64,000 nt of DNA from Lantana camara. Its lineage: Eukaryota > Streptophyta > Magnoliopsida > Lamiales > Verbenaceae. A program made the position numbers and the translations under genes. Shown here one piece after another: positions 25,298-35,775 of the stretch. The stretch's first letter is position 1. Each line of letters begins with the position of its first letter. The notes under the pieces were generated by a model. The model did not search any database. It was not told where the DNA came from and saw only the letters and a program-made list of their open reading frames with translations. Location: contig CM074864.1 of NCBI GenBank assembly GCA_037501455.1, positions 57,479,001 to 57,543,000 of the forward strand, written 5' to 3'.

Positions 25298-26443
25298 TGT
25301 TAGGAATAGTGCCCTAGAAAGCCGATTGTATATCCGCTTTGTACTTTTCCTTATTGTAATCACAGACAATCTTTGAATGAAATAACAAATTGAGGCAACA
25401 CTTCTTTATATGCTCTTGTTTGGTATGCGTTTACTTTAGTTGTGCATGTATGAGAACTCCCCTAATCCTGATGACTTTAGGACTCTACCATTTAGGTGAA
25501 ATGGTTCATGAAACGAGCCCTATATCACATAAGTCATGATTAGTAAAATACTCCAAGCCGATGAGTCATACAGACAGTGGGAGTGTCAACCTGACTCCTC
25601 TAAGGCTTGCTTGTGGGATCACGCCCTTAAGAAGGACCACCTTGTTTCATGGAGGTGGAAAGTGTGTAGTTGATACGTGCGTGATACATGAGGGTGCTTA
25701 CTTTAATAAGTAAGTTCACTGAGGTGCCCCGTGTGAGAACATTCCTAAATGGGAAAGGAAGTTTCTATTTCAGGAAATGGAAACTTCCAGATTAGGAAAT
25801 ATCTCACGAGTCATTGATGTGATTAATTGATCCTTAGACTTGAGGTTCCTTGTCACTTTATGAGTTAACTCTGTAGTCTTAGGTATAAGCTTTAAAGGGT
25901 GTCGCCTTAGACAACTGATTCAAGGCTTATGCTGGGGCTGCACAAGTGACTCATGAAAGTGAATGAGAATCAAGAAAGGACCTACACTTGCATTTGCAAG
26001 GTGATCTCTTATTGTGTAAGTCATTCATATGCCATATGGAGTCCTTGGCCAAGGCAGTAGATCAAGACATCAAAGAAAAGGGTTTCTTGGATTGAGATCA
26101 AATGGATATGAAATGCACTTAGCTTTAAGACCGGATTATTAGGGTTCTGATTATTCCCTTGCCCTAGATCTTGGTTGAGAGATAGTAAGTAGGAGGATTG
26201 TATCTCACATGAATCAATGACTTAAAGGTTCTGTCGAATCCGAACATTCCAATTCAGCTAGGGGTTAAACACCTGTTGCTAGACTATGGTCGTTTAATCT
26301 GTGGACTGATTAATTAATTAGTGAATTAATTAATTGGGGTCACTGCTAATTGAATTGAGAACCTAGAGGGTCACACACAACAACTTGGTTACATGAGTTG
26401 AGGCTTGAAAATGATTAAACGAGTTAATCGGGCCAAGAGGGTT

Positions 26444-26517
26444 CCACACGTGTGAAGTCACACGTGTGGCTCACGTGAGTGACACGTGTCACTGTGACAC
26501 GTGTCACACACGTGTGT
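26444..26517. promoter_or_regulatory. ACGT-core (G-box-like) palindrome cluster in C1 U3
   Basis: Six palindromes in 74 bp: CACACGTGTG (three times, two with GG or TG extension), TCACGTGA and GACACGTGTC (twice). ACGT cores bind plant bZIP and bHLH factors; promoter or enhancer use is inferred. It recurs in the other C1 LTR (34570-34643) and in modified form in both C2 LTRs. Confidence 0.8.
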
Positions 26518-26857
26518 ATATATATATATATTATATATATATTAAATAATTAATTAGTTAATTATTTAATAGACTTTGGTTTAATTTTGAATTAAAAAGA
26601 AAGTCTAATTTTGGAGAAAATAATCTAGTTAATTAATTACGAATTAATTAATTAGATAAAAATAAGTTATTTATTTTATAATAAATAAAGTATAAAATTA
26701 TCCAAAAATAGTTTGGATATTTTTAGCTCTCTTAAAAGTTGACTTGAATTAGAATTCAAAGTCAAAGTTGGAAAATACTTGATGATCAAGTAATAGGAGA
26801 GAGAGGGACCAAATCCTTTGTCCATTAGGACTAGGTTCGGCCGCCCCTCCCCTTTCC

Positions 26858-26884
26858 TATATATAGGGGAGCTCATGCTCCCCT
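26858..26884 (+). promoter_or_regulatory. C1 LTR TATA box and adjacent hairpin
   Basis: TATATATAG at 26858-26866 is followed by AGGGGAGC-TCAT-GCTCCCCT (stem 8, loop 4). Transcription probably starts about 25-35 bp after the TATA box, so the hairpin is at or just before the RNA 5' end. Confidence 0.65.
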
Positions 26885-27252
26885 TTAGAGCTAATAGACA
26901 ATTCTTGGTTCATGTGTTGAACACCTTCCTTTCTCCAAGATTAAATTAAACCCTAGGTTAAGCCTAAACACTAACTAGAGAACTAGCATCCTTACTAGTT
27001 AGATTGTGATCAAGTTGGTGGACTTTCTCTAGAGACTTCAAGTTAGAAGTTTGAAGATTCGAGCTTTACCAAGGAGAGGGGATCAAGCCGCGAGAAGAGC
27101 GTTCTTGGGTGGCTTGAAACGCTTCAAGAAAGAATAAAAGAAAAGTAAGTTTTCTATCTTTACGAATTTGGTTACACGATTGCGAGTTCAAGGTCCTTTT
27201 GTTGGGAAATTTTTTTAAATTCCGCTGCTTTCTGATTCGTGTTTTCCAACAA

Positions 27253-27264
27253 GTGGTATCAGAG
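27253..27264 (+). promoter_or_regulatory. C1 primer binding site
   Basis: TGGTATCAGAGC, complementary to the 3' end of plant initiator tRNA-Met, two bases after the 5' LTR. Confidence 0.93.
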
Positions 27265-29487
27265 CCACCTCGTTAATCGTGTTTCTGATTCGTCTCAATT
27301 ATTCTGAATTTGGTAGAAATTCTTAGGCTTAGATGCGAATTAGGTATTCATGAGTTCTTTTAGAAAACCTGAATTACGAAACTGTAATTTTTCTTGAATT
27401 TCTGAAACTGTTTTCTTAAATTGTGTTTTTTGAAAACCGTTTTGATTGAAATATGTTTAAATCGAATTTTTTAATTTTGGATTGAATTGGTTTTGAGAAA
27501 CCTGGACACGAAACGGAACACGAAAAGGACGAGCCTAGGCGTGCTAGCACGTCGCACGCCCAGGCCCGCCGCTGCCGCCCAGCTCCTCCCGCAACCGCGC
27601 GGGAGCCGTCCCGGGCGCGCCGCCCAGCCCGTCCCGCAACCGCGCGGGACGCCTACCTAGCCCGCCTAGTCGCGGTGCGCGCACGCGAGCGGCAACTGCC
27701 GCGCGCTGTGCGCGCTGCTGGCGCGCGTCTGCGCGCGCTGCTGCACGAAAGTGCCTCGCGCGGCTAGGCCCCTTTTCGGGCCCGTTTTCGTGTTTCGTGT
27801 TTTTCGTGTTTTCGGTCCTTAAAATCCCGATTTAATTTTATTTTAATTTTATCTTTTAAAATCAGTTTTGCTAAAATGAAATTATTTTAAAATTTTGATT
27901 AAATTGGGATTTTTAAGAAATTAAAGCGATTTGGATTTTGGGAAAATTATGAATTTTATTTTCTGAAAATAATGAAAGAATAAAATTATTAATTTTGGAA
28001 ATCAATTGGAATTTTATTGGTTTATTGTTTTTCGGGTTTTATTGAAAAGGCTCTTGAACAAGAATTGCATCTAAGTCATGTTTTAAGTCATTAGGACTTG
28101 AAACGAGAATTTTAATTTATTGGTTAAATTTAAATTCTTGCAAAAGCATGTTAGGTGATCATGGGTTTAGATCTATGTATGGTTTTAATTTATGCAAATG
28201 GATGGTTTAAATTGGGGTTGGAGCCCTATAGTTGCGTTTTTCAATTGAGGTTGGAGCCTCACTTATGTGCGTACTGTTATGTGATTTATTATGTGGCTTT
28301 CCATATTACTGTTTTTGAGGCCGGGGTATGCCCCGTGTAATTGTCTAAGGCCAATATGAAGATTGAGCCTTATTACTTTATGTCTTTTTCTTTTTTTTAT
28401 TGTAATTTGAGAGTAGAGATAGGTGGTGAGGTTTTATTTTCATTTTGGAGACAATGCACCCATGGAGTAAGATGGACCACATTCAAGTAACAATGAGGCC
28501 ATAAGTGAAGACCCCTCAAAATGTTAGGGAGGGGAATCTCAATTGTTAAATGTAATAGAGATAGGGCTCGTATTTTGTTACCGCTTTCCCTTATGTGATT
28601 TAAACTGTTTATGTGGCATGTATGTTAGAACTTGTGATTGTGGAGTGGCTCCCACATGTCACGCATAAGATAGGTAGAACCCATGATCATTACATGTTAG
28701 TATCATGCTAGGACATGTTATCTGTTTATGTGCTTGTTTGATATGCATTTAAGTGTACTTGCATTAATCAAGACTAATAAAATTGGATAACATATATGTT
28801 GGTGAGGTCGAACCGGACAACTCTCCGGTTGATTCGAAAATTTCCATTAAATATTAAGCTAATTTCGAACAAAAAGGTGTTTAATTCGAGATGCAAATTT
28901 TGAATTAAATTCCTAGCATTCCATCAATAGGTTTTAAGTTTAGTAAGTAAAGCTAGTTATTGTCCGCGAGTCGTGGGATAGCTAGTGGAGCTTATTAGTT
29001 CTTAGTTACCTAATTAATCATTTTAAATGGTCAATATTTCGTGGTCAATTTTAGCAAGGGCGATGTCCGCGAGTCGTGGGTCGTTCGAACTAAGTTTTGG
29101 TCATGATCTTATGATTGATGGGTCTAGCTTAACGCCTAAGTAAATATGGATGTCGCACGAGTCGTGGGTCCATATTGAAAGATAGGTGATGCAAAAACAA
29201 TTACTAAGAGTTCTAAAGGTGTTAGAATTGGTAAGTTGTACCTACCTAGGGTTCTTACTTAGAATGTCCGCGAGTCGTGGGTTCGAGGTAAAATGCCTTG
29301 GATCTTAGTACCCATTGGGAAACGTGTTCCTCTTAGATCTTTGGGAATTCTAGATCTTTGAAAAACAGTGGGAGCTACATTAGATTAAAGACCTTATCTT
29401 TTGTATATCGTTATAATTCAGCATGCTCACTAGTTCTCTGTTTTACCATTTAGGTCGTAGATTCTGTGATTCTCTACGTGTTTTGAA
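27265..29487 (+). other. C1 untranslated leader (2.2 kb)
   Basis: Contains a very GC-rich block (about 27530-27785), an AT-rich stretch, a 535-bp segment (28151-28685) absent from C2, and four copies of a 17-bp motif (28961-29281). No protein was recognised. The gag start is the ATG at 29488. Confidence 0.8.
28961..29281 (+). repeat. Four copies of TGTCCGCGAGTCGTGGG in the C1 leader
   Basis: Copies at 28961-28977, 29064-29080, 29151-29168 (variant TGTCGCACGAGTCGTGGG) and 29265-29281, at about 85-115-bp spacing. All four are also found in C2 (minus strand, about 51605-51930). Confidence 0.92.
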
Positions 29488-32400
29488 ATGGCAACCAAAA
29501 ACCCTCTTGTATCGATCCTCGAGTCAAACAAGTTGACTGGTCCCAACTATTCTGATTGGCTGAGGAATCTAAAAATCATTTTAGATTCTGAGAAGAGAAC
29601 TTATGTTCTCTTCGAAGGGGAGCCTAGTCCCGAAGGGGAGGCTCCCACTCGGGCCGAGCGGGACGCGATTCAGAAGTGGAAGGATGATAATCTCCAAGCC
29701 CGTTGCCTTATGTTGGCTAACATGTCTCCGGACTTGCAAAGGCAACATGAGGCCATGGAATTTGCTTGGGAGATTTACGACCACTTAGAGCAACTTTACC
29801 GCCCTCATGAACGTGTTACAAGGTATAACACTTCAAAGGAATTGTTCCACTTGAGAATGAGGGAAGGTTCAAGTGTCCATGAATTTGGACTCAAGTTTCT
29901 TGCCCTTACTGAGAAACTTGCTTCCATGGACATGCCACTGAAAGATGAGCTTTCAGTGGATTTGTTGCTAGCTTCGCTCCCACCATCATTCAACCCATTT
30001 GTCCTTAACTTCAACATGAATCATGCTGGTGCTACTGTAGCTGAGCTGATTAGTCAGCTTGTGACTGCTGAAAGCACGATCAAGAAGGACAATAAGGTTT
30101 TGATGGTGAATGCTCCATCTTCCTCTTCTGGGCCTTCTAAAGGTAAGGGCAAGAAAGCCCAAAAGAAGAAGAAGAAACCCCTTAGGCCCACTGGTGGCAT
30201 TTCGAAGGGGAAGGCCCAAAAGAAGAAGCGTGATCAGAAAGAGGATGTTTGCTTCCATTGTGGCAAAGCGGGACATTGGTGGAGAAACTGCCCAGAGTAC
30301 AAGGCTACTCTAAAGAAAGGTATCTTTCTCGTTGAAGTAAATCTTTCTATTAATTCTAGTTCTTGGGTACTTGATACCGGTTGTGGAACTCATATCTGTA
30401 ATGATGTACAGATGCTAAGTGAAGTCCAACAACTCAAAGAAGGAGAATGTGTCTTGAAGATCGGCGATGGCTCAAACGTTGAAGCTCGAGGTTTAGGCAC
30501 ATTTAGATTAGATTTAGGTAGTTTTGAGTTAGTATTAAATAAAGTCCTTTATGTACCGAGCATTATTCGTAATATAATTTCAGTTCCAATATTAGATTGT
30601 GAAGGCTATGAAACTTATATTAAGAATGGTAAATATTTTGTCAAACGGAACAACTCTTCCGTTCATATCGGTACTCTAAGTAATGGACTTTGCCTAACTC
30701 AAAATATCAATATTATGAATATACAACGCGAAACAAAGCGTAAGAGAGATGACAAAGTTTCAGCTCCCTTATGGCACGCTAGATTAGGACACATTTCCAA
30801 GAACAGAATTAGCAAGATAAACACTTTAGGATCATTCTCTGAAAACGATCTCAAAGAGTTGACTTCTTGCGAATCCTGTCTCAAAGGAAAGATGTCCAAA
30901 GTTCCTTTTAAAGGAACTGTGGAACGTGCCACTAAGGTTTTGGATTTGATCCATACTGATGTTTGTGGACCGCTTAGTGTAAGCACTAGAAGCAATCATC
31001 AGTATTTCATAACCTTTACTGATGACTTTAGTCGGTATGGTTATGTATACTTAATGAAGTATAAATCTGAAGCTTTTGAGAAATTCTTAGAATTTCAAAA
31101 GGAGGTTGAGAACCAAACTGGTCACAAGATCAAAACACTTCGATCTGATCGAGGAGGCGAGTATCTTAGTGAAGAATTCCTTAATCATCTCAAGGATAAT
31201 GGGATTATCTCTCAGTGGACTCCTCCGGGAACTCCTCAGCTTAATGGAGTTTCTGAGAGAAGAAATCGAACCCTACTTGATATGGTTCGTTCCATGATGA
31301 GTTTCACTGACTTACCACCTTCTTTCTGGGGTTATGCCCTAGAAAGTGCGGCAAAGATTCTGAATCTAGTTCCCTCTAAATCAGTCCCCAAAACGCCCTA
31401 TGAAATGTGGCATGGTAAAATCCCTAGTTATTCTTACTTAAGAATTTGGGGTTGTCCTGCTTACGTGAAGAGGACAGTGGGAGATAAGTTAGAATCTCGT
31501 TCTAACTTATGCTACTTTGTAGGTTATCCTAAGGAATCCATAGGATACTACTTCTATGATCAATCTGAGCAAAAGGTGTTTGTTTCCAGAAATGCCACTT
31601 TTCTTGAGGAACCGTTCCTTAAAGAAAAGCAAGGCAAGATCATAGAATTAGAAGAAGTACAAAGTGACCCCATACCACCCACTGAAGAAACGTCCCGCTC
31701 TGATCAACCACAACCAATCACGAATTTCGATACACACGAAAACCCTCCTCTAAGGCGTTCTGAACGCACTCCTAGACAACCGGAGAGATAGTATGGATTC
31801 TTCCATGAAATCTCTCAAAAGGATAATGATCCTTTAACATATGAGGAGGCACTTTCAGATTCTGACTCTGAACAGTGGATAGAAGCCATGAAATCCGAAA
31901 TGGACTCCATGAACTCCAACCAAGTTTGGACCCTGGTAGATTTGCCTGATGGGGTCAAACCCATAGGTTGCAAATGGATCTTTAAGAGAAAGCTTGGAGT
32001 TGATGGAAGCATTGCAGCCTACAAAGCAAGACTAGTTGCAAAAGGATTCATTCAGAGACCCGGCGTGGATTTTGATGAAACCTTTTCACCAGTTGCAATG
32101 CAAAAGTCTATTCGGATCATGCTTGCCATTGCTGCATATTATGACTATGAGATATGGCAAATGGATGTGAAAACTGCCTTTCTCAATGGTGACATTGACA
32201 AAGACATTTATATGGAGCAACCCATAGGTTTCACATTCAGTGGGAGTGAGCAAAAGGTTTGCAAACTCCAAAGATCAATCTATGGATTGAAACAGGCTTC
32301 TAGGAATTGGAACATTCGATTTGATGAATCGGTCAAAGCGTTTGGCTTCATCCAAATTTCGAATGAATCATGTGTGTATAGAAAGGAATTGGAGACCTCA

Positions 32401-33408
32401 GTGCAATTCTTAGTACTTTATGTTGATGACATCCTTCTTATTGGGAATTCGAAGGATGACATGAAAGTGACTAAGTTATGGTTATCGAACCAATTCGAGA
32501 TGAAAGATCTTGGTGATGCGTCCTATATTCTTGGAATTAAAATCTATAGAGATAGATCTAGAAGGTTAATAGGACTATCACAATCGATGTACATTGACAA
32601 AGTATTGAAAAGATTCAATATGGAGTCTGCAAAGGTTAAGAACCTTCCTATGAGTGTAGGAACATGTCTTTCAAAGAAGATGTGTCCTAAGACTAACCTT
32701 GAGAAGGAAAGAATGACTCATACACCTTATGCATCAGCAATAGGTAGCATAATGTATGCAATGTTATGTACTCGACCGGATGTGGCTTATGCACTTAGTG
32801 TAACGAGTCGTTTCCAATCTGACCCTGGAGATGGTCACTGGGCTGCCGTGAAGAATATTCTTAAGTACTTGAAAAGTACTAAAGATTTATTCTTAGTTTA
32901 CGGAGGTCAGAAAGATCTTAATATCGAAGGATACTGCGATGCAAGCTTTGCATCTGACTTAGATGATTTTAAGTCAATGTCAGGATACATTTTCTGCCTA
33001 CACGGCGAAGCAGTGAGTTGGAAGAGTTCCAAGCAAACTACCACTGCAGATTCGACCACTGAGGCCGAATACTTAGCTGCAAATGATGCAGCTAAGGAAG
33101 GTGTTTGGATTAGAAACTTCATTCAAGAATTGAATGTTGTTCCTAGCATGAAAGACCCCATTACTGTTTTTTGTGACAACACTGGGGCGGTTGCTCAAGC
33201 AAGAGAACCAAGATCTCACCAACGGACCAAGCACATTATGAGGAAGTATCACCTAATCCGTGATATTATCAAAAGAGGAGATGTGCAAATTGAGAGGGTC
33301 ACATCAGCAGAGAACGTAGCAGATCCACTTACTAAACCCCTTAGTCGAGAAGCTTTCCAAGGTCATCTTCAGAAGATGGGACTTAGAGTAGCTTTAGAAT
33401 GGCTTTGA
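29488..33408 (+). pseudogene. C1 gag-pol polyprotein, 1306 codons, one nonsense codon
   Basis: The single frame encodes gag (1-~250), a CCHC knuckle CFHCGKAGHWWRNC (255-268), protease with LDTG (295-298), an integrase zinc region and core (~415-650: HTDVCGP, SDRGGEY and SERRNRT supply D, D and E), RT (~815-1060, YVDD at 978-981), and RNase H at the C-terminus (~1150-1290). Codon 768 is TAG, where C2 has Trp, so the product stops between integrase and RT. No frameshift is seen. Apart from this codon all catalytic motifs are present. The start ATG at 29488 follows the leader. Confidence 0.96.
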
Positions 33409-33424
33409 CGGGCAAGTGGGAGAT
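33409..33424 (+). promoter_or_regulatory. C1 polypurine tract
   Basis: GGCAAGTGGGAGAT just before the 3' LTR. Confidence 0.85.
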
Positions 33425-35376
33425 TGTTAGGAATAGTTCCCTAGAAAGCCGATTGTATATCCGCTTTGTACTTTTCCTTATTGTAATCACAGACAATCTT
33501 TGAATGAAATAACGAATTGAGGCAACACTTCTTTATATGCTCTTGTTTGGTATGCGTTTACTTTAGCTGTGCATGTATGAGAACTCCCCTAATCCTGATG
33601 ACTTTAGGACTCTACCATTTAGGTGAAATGGTTCATGAAACGAGCCCTATATCACATAAGTCATGATTAGTAAAATACTCCAAGCCGATGAGTCCTACAG
33701 ACAGTGGGAGTGTCAACCTGACTCCTCTAAGGCTTGCTTGTGGGATCACGCCCTTAAGAAGGACCACCTTGTTTCATGGAGGTGGAAAGTGTGTAGTTGA
33801 TACGTGCGTGATACATGAGGGTGCTTACTTTAATAAGTAAGTTCACTGAGGTGCCCCGTGTGAGAACATTCCTAAATGGGAAAGGAAGTTTCTATTTCAG
33901 GAAATGGAAACTTCCAGATTAGGAAATATCTCATGAGTCATTGATGTGATTAATTGATCCTTAGACTTGAGGTTCCTTGTCACTTTATGAGTTAACTCTG
34001 TAGTCTTAGGTATAAGCTTTAAAGGGTGTCGCCTTAGACAACTGATTCAAGGCTTATGCTGGGGCTGCACAAGTGACTCATGAAAGTGAATGAGAATCAA
34101 GAAAGGACCTACACTTGCATTTGCAAGGTGATCTCTTATTGTGTAAGTCATTCATATGCCATATGGAGTCCTTGGCCAAGGCAGTAGATCAAGACATCAA
34201 GAAAAGGGTTTCTTGGATTGAGATCAAATGGATATGAAATGCACTTAGCTTTAAGACCAGATTATTAGGGTTCTGATTATTCCCTTGCCCTAGATCTTGG
34301 TTGAGAGATAGTAAGTAGGAGGATTGTATCTCACATGAATCAATGACTTAAAGGTTCTGTCGAATCCGAACATTCCAATTCAGCTAGGGGTTAAACACCT
34401 GTTGCTAGACTATGGTCGTTTAATCTGTGGACTGATTAATTAATTAGTGAATTAATTAATTAGGGTCACTGCTAATTGAATTGAGAACCTAGAGGGTCAC
34501 ACACAACAACTTGGTTACATGAGTTGAGGCTTGAAAATGATTAAACGAGTTAATCGGGCCAAGAGGGTTCCACACGTGTGAAGTCACACGTGTGGCTCAC
34601 GTGAGTGACACGTGTCACTGTGACACGTGTCACACACGTGTGTATATATATATATATTATATATATATTAAATAATTAATTAGTTAATTATTTAATAGAC
34701 TTTGGTTTAATTTTGAATTAAAAAGAAAGTCTAATTTTGGAGAAAATAATCTAGTTAATTAATTACGAATTAATTAATTAGATAAAAATAAGTTATTTAT
34801 TTTATAATAAATAAAGTATAAAATTATCCAAAAATAGTTTGGATATTTTTAGCTCTCTTAAAAGTTGACTTGAATTAGAATTCAAAGTCAAAGTTGGAAA
34901 ATACTTGATGATCAAGTAATAGGAGAGAGAGGGACCAAATCCTTTGTCCATTAGGACTAGGTTCGGCCGCCCCTCCCCTTTCCTATATATAGGGGAGCTC
35001 ATGCTCCCCTTTAGAGCTAATAGACAATTCTTGGTTCATGTGTTGAACACCTTCCTTTCTCCAAGATTAAATTAAACCCTAGGTTAAGCCTAAACACTAA
35101 CTAGAGAACTAGCATCCTTACTAGTTAGATTGTGATCAAGTTGGTGGACTTTCTCTAGAGACTTCAAGTTAGAAGTTTGAAGATTCGAGCTTTACCAAGG
35201 AGAGGGGATCAAGCCGCGAGAAGAGCGTTCGTGGGTGGCTTGAAACGCTTCAAGAAAGAATAAAAGAAAAGTAAGTTTTCTATCTTTACGAATTTGGTTA
35301 CACGATTGCGAGTTCAAGGTCCTTTTGTTGGGAAATTTTTTAAATTCCGCTGCTTTCTGATTCGTGTTTTCCAACA
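33425..35376 (+). repeat. C1 3' LTR (1952 bp)
   Basis: Starts TGTTAGGAATAGTTCCC, ends TTCCAACA. It has the same ACGT cluster (34570-34643), TATA box and hairpin (from 34984). Right flank: CGCCC. Confidence 0.96.
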
Positions 35377-35767
35377 CGCCCCTCATATAAAATTTTATCT
35401 GCCAAAGACCCTCTGGGATTTAACTCTTCTGGAAAAGAAGGTATGGGCGATTCTCGAAGAAACATATAGAAGAAACGGAAGGAGATTCTACAACTCATTT
35501 ACCGGCGCTGCATAAGCAGATCCAAAGCTTATTCCGTAGATATGTGGATTGCTGTTTTTTTATCATTTTTTTTTTCAATATTTCTATGTTTTTTCTAATT
35601 CAGAATTTAGTGCTTGCCATCCCGAGCTTCCACCGAGCCGATCTCAAGCCCTAAAAATTGTAGGTCATCAATTTCAATCTCAATCTCAAGCCACCCCTAC
35701 CATTTTCGATCTCAAGCCTGATCCTAGTTTTTTAGGCAAAACCCGGCTCGGCTCGTTTGCAGCCCTA
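35377..35767. other. Right arm of H1 and possible remnant
   Basis: Begins with DNA of unknown origin (CGCCCCTCATATAAAA..., a short open stretch) and ends in the H1 terminal inverted repeat (about 35745-35767). The border between H1 and leftover X or other DNA is not clear. Confidence 0.45.
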
Positions 35768-35775
35768 ATCAAAAC
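35768..35775. repeat. Right TSD of H1 (ATCAAAAC)
   Basis: Identical to 20389-20396. Confidence 0.93.

Larger units (their letters stand above)
25298..27251 (+). repeat. C1 5' LTR (1954 bp)
   Basis: TGTTAGGAATAG...TTTTCCAACA. U3 has an ACGT-core cluster (26444-26517) and TATA box (26858-26866), followed by a GC-rich hairpin. It nearly equals 33425-35376. Confidence 0.96.
25298..35376 (+). mobile_element. C1: full-length Ty1-copia element
   Basis: Two LTRs (1954 and 1952 bp), tRNA-iMet-type PBS, long leader, one gag-pol frame and PPT. By eye the LTRs differ at about 8 substitutions and two single-base indels (~0.4%). At 1.3e-8 per site per year that means roughly 0.15-0.2 Myr, a rough inference. 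The flanks do not match (CCCTG left, CGCCC right), so the TSD is missing. Confidence 0.95.
20397..35767. mobile_element. H1: hAT-type DNA transposon (non-autonomous), carrying nested LTR elements
   Basis: Terminal inverted repeats match at 21 of 23 positions: left TAGGGTTGCAAACAAGCCGA, right (reverse-complemented) TAGGGCTGCAAACGAGCCGA. They are flanked by perfect 8-bp TSDs in G1's RNase H. The first ~180 bp hold many GCTCG/CGAGC words, like hAT subterminal transposase sites. H1's own DNA is about 20397-21646 and part of 35377-35767; most of it is AT-rich with two (TA)n arrays. No transposase was recognised. Everything between is X, S1 and C1. Confidence 0.85.

Noticed and set aside
27253..27264. 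tRNA-Met-like sequence
   Set aside because: Only the 12-base primer binding site; no tRNA cloverleaf follows. The same holds at 53099, 44071 and 63514. No tRNA gene was found.
35400..35515. Captured host exon next to C1
   Set aside because: A short open stretch without recognisable domain or splice sites; it cannot be told from decayed H1 or X sequence.
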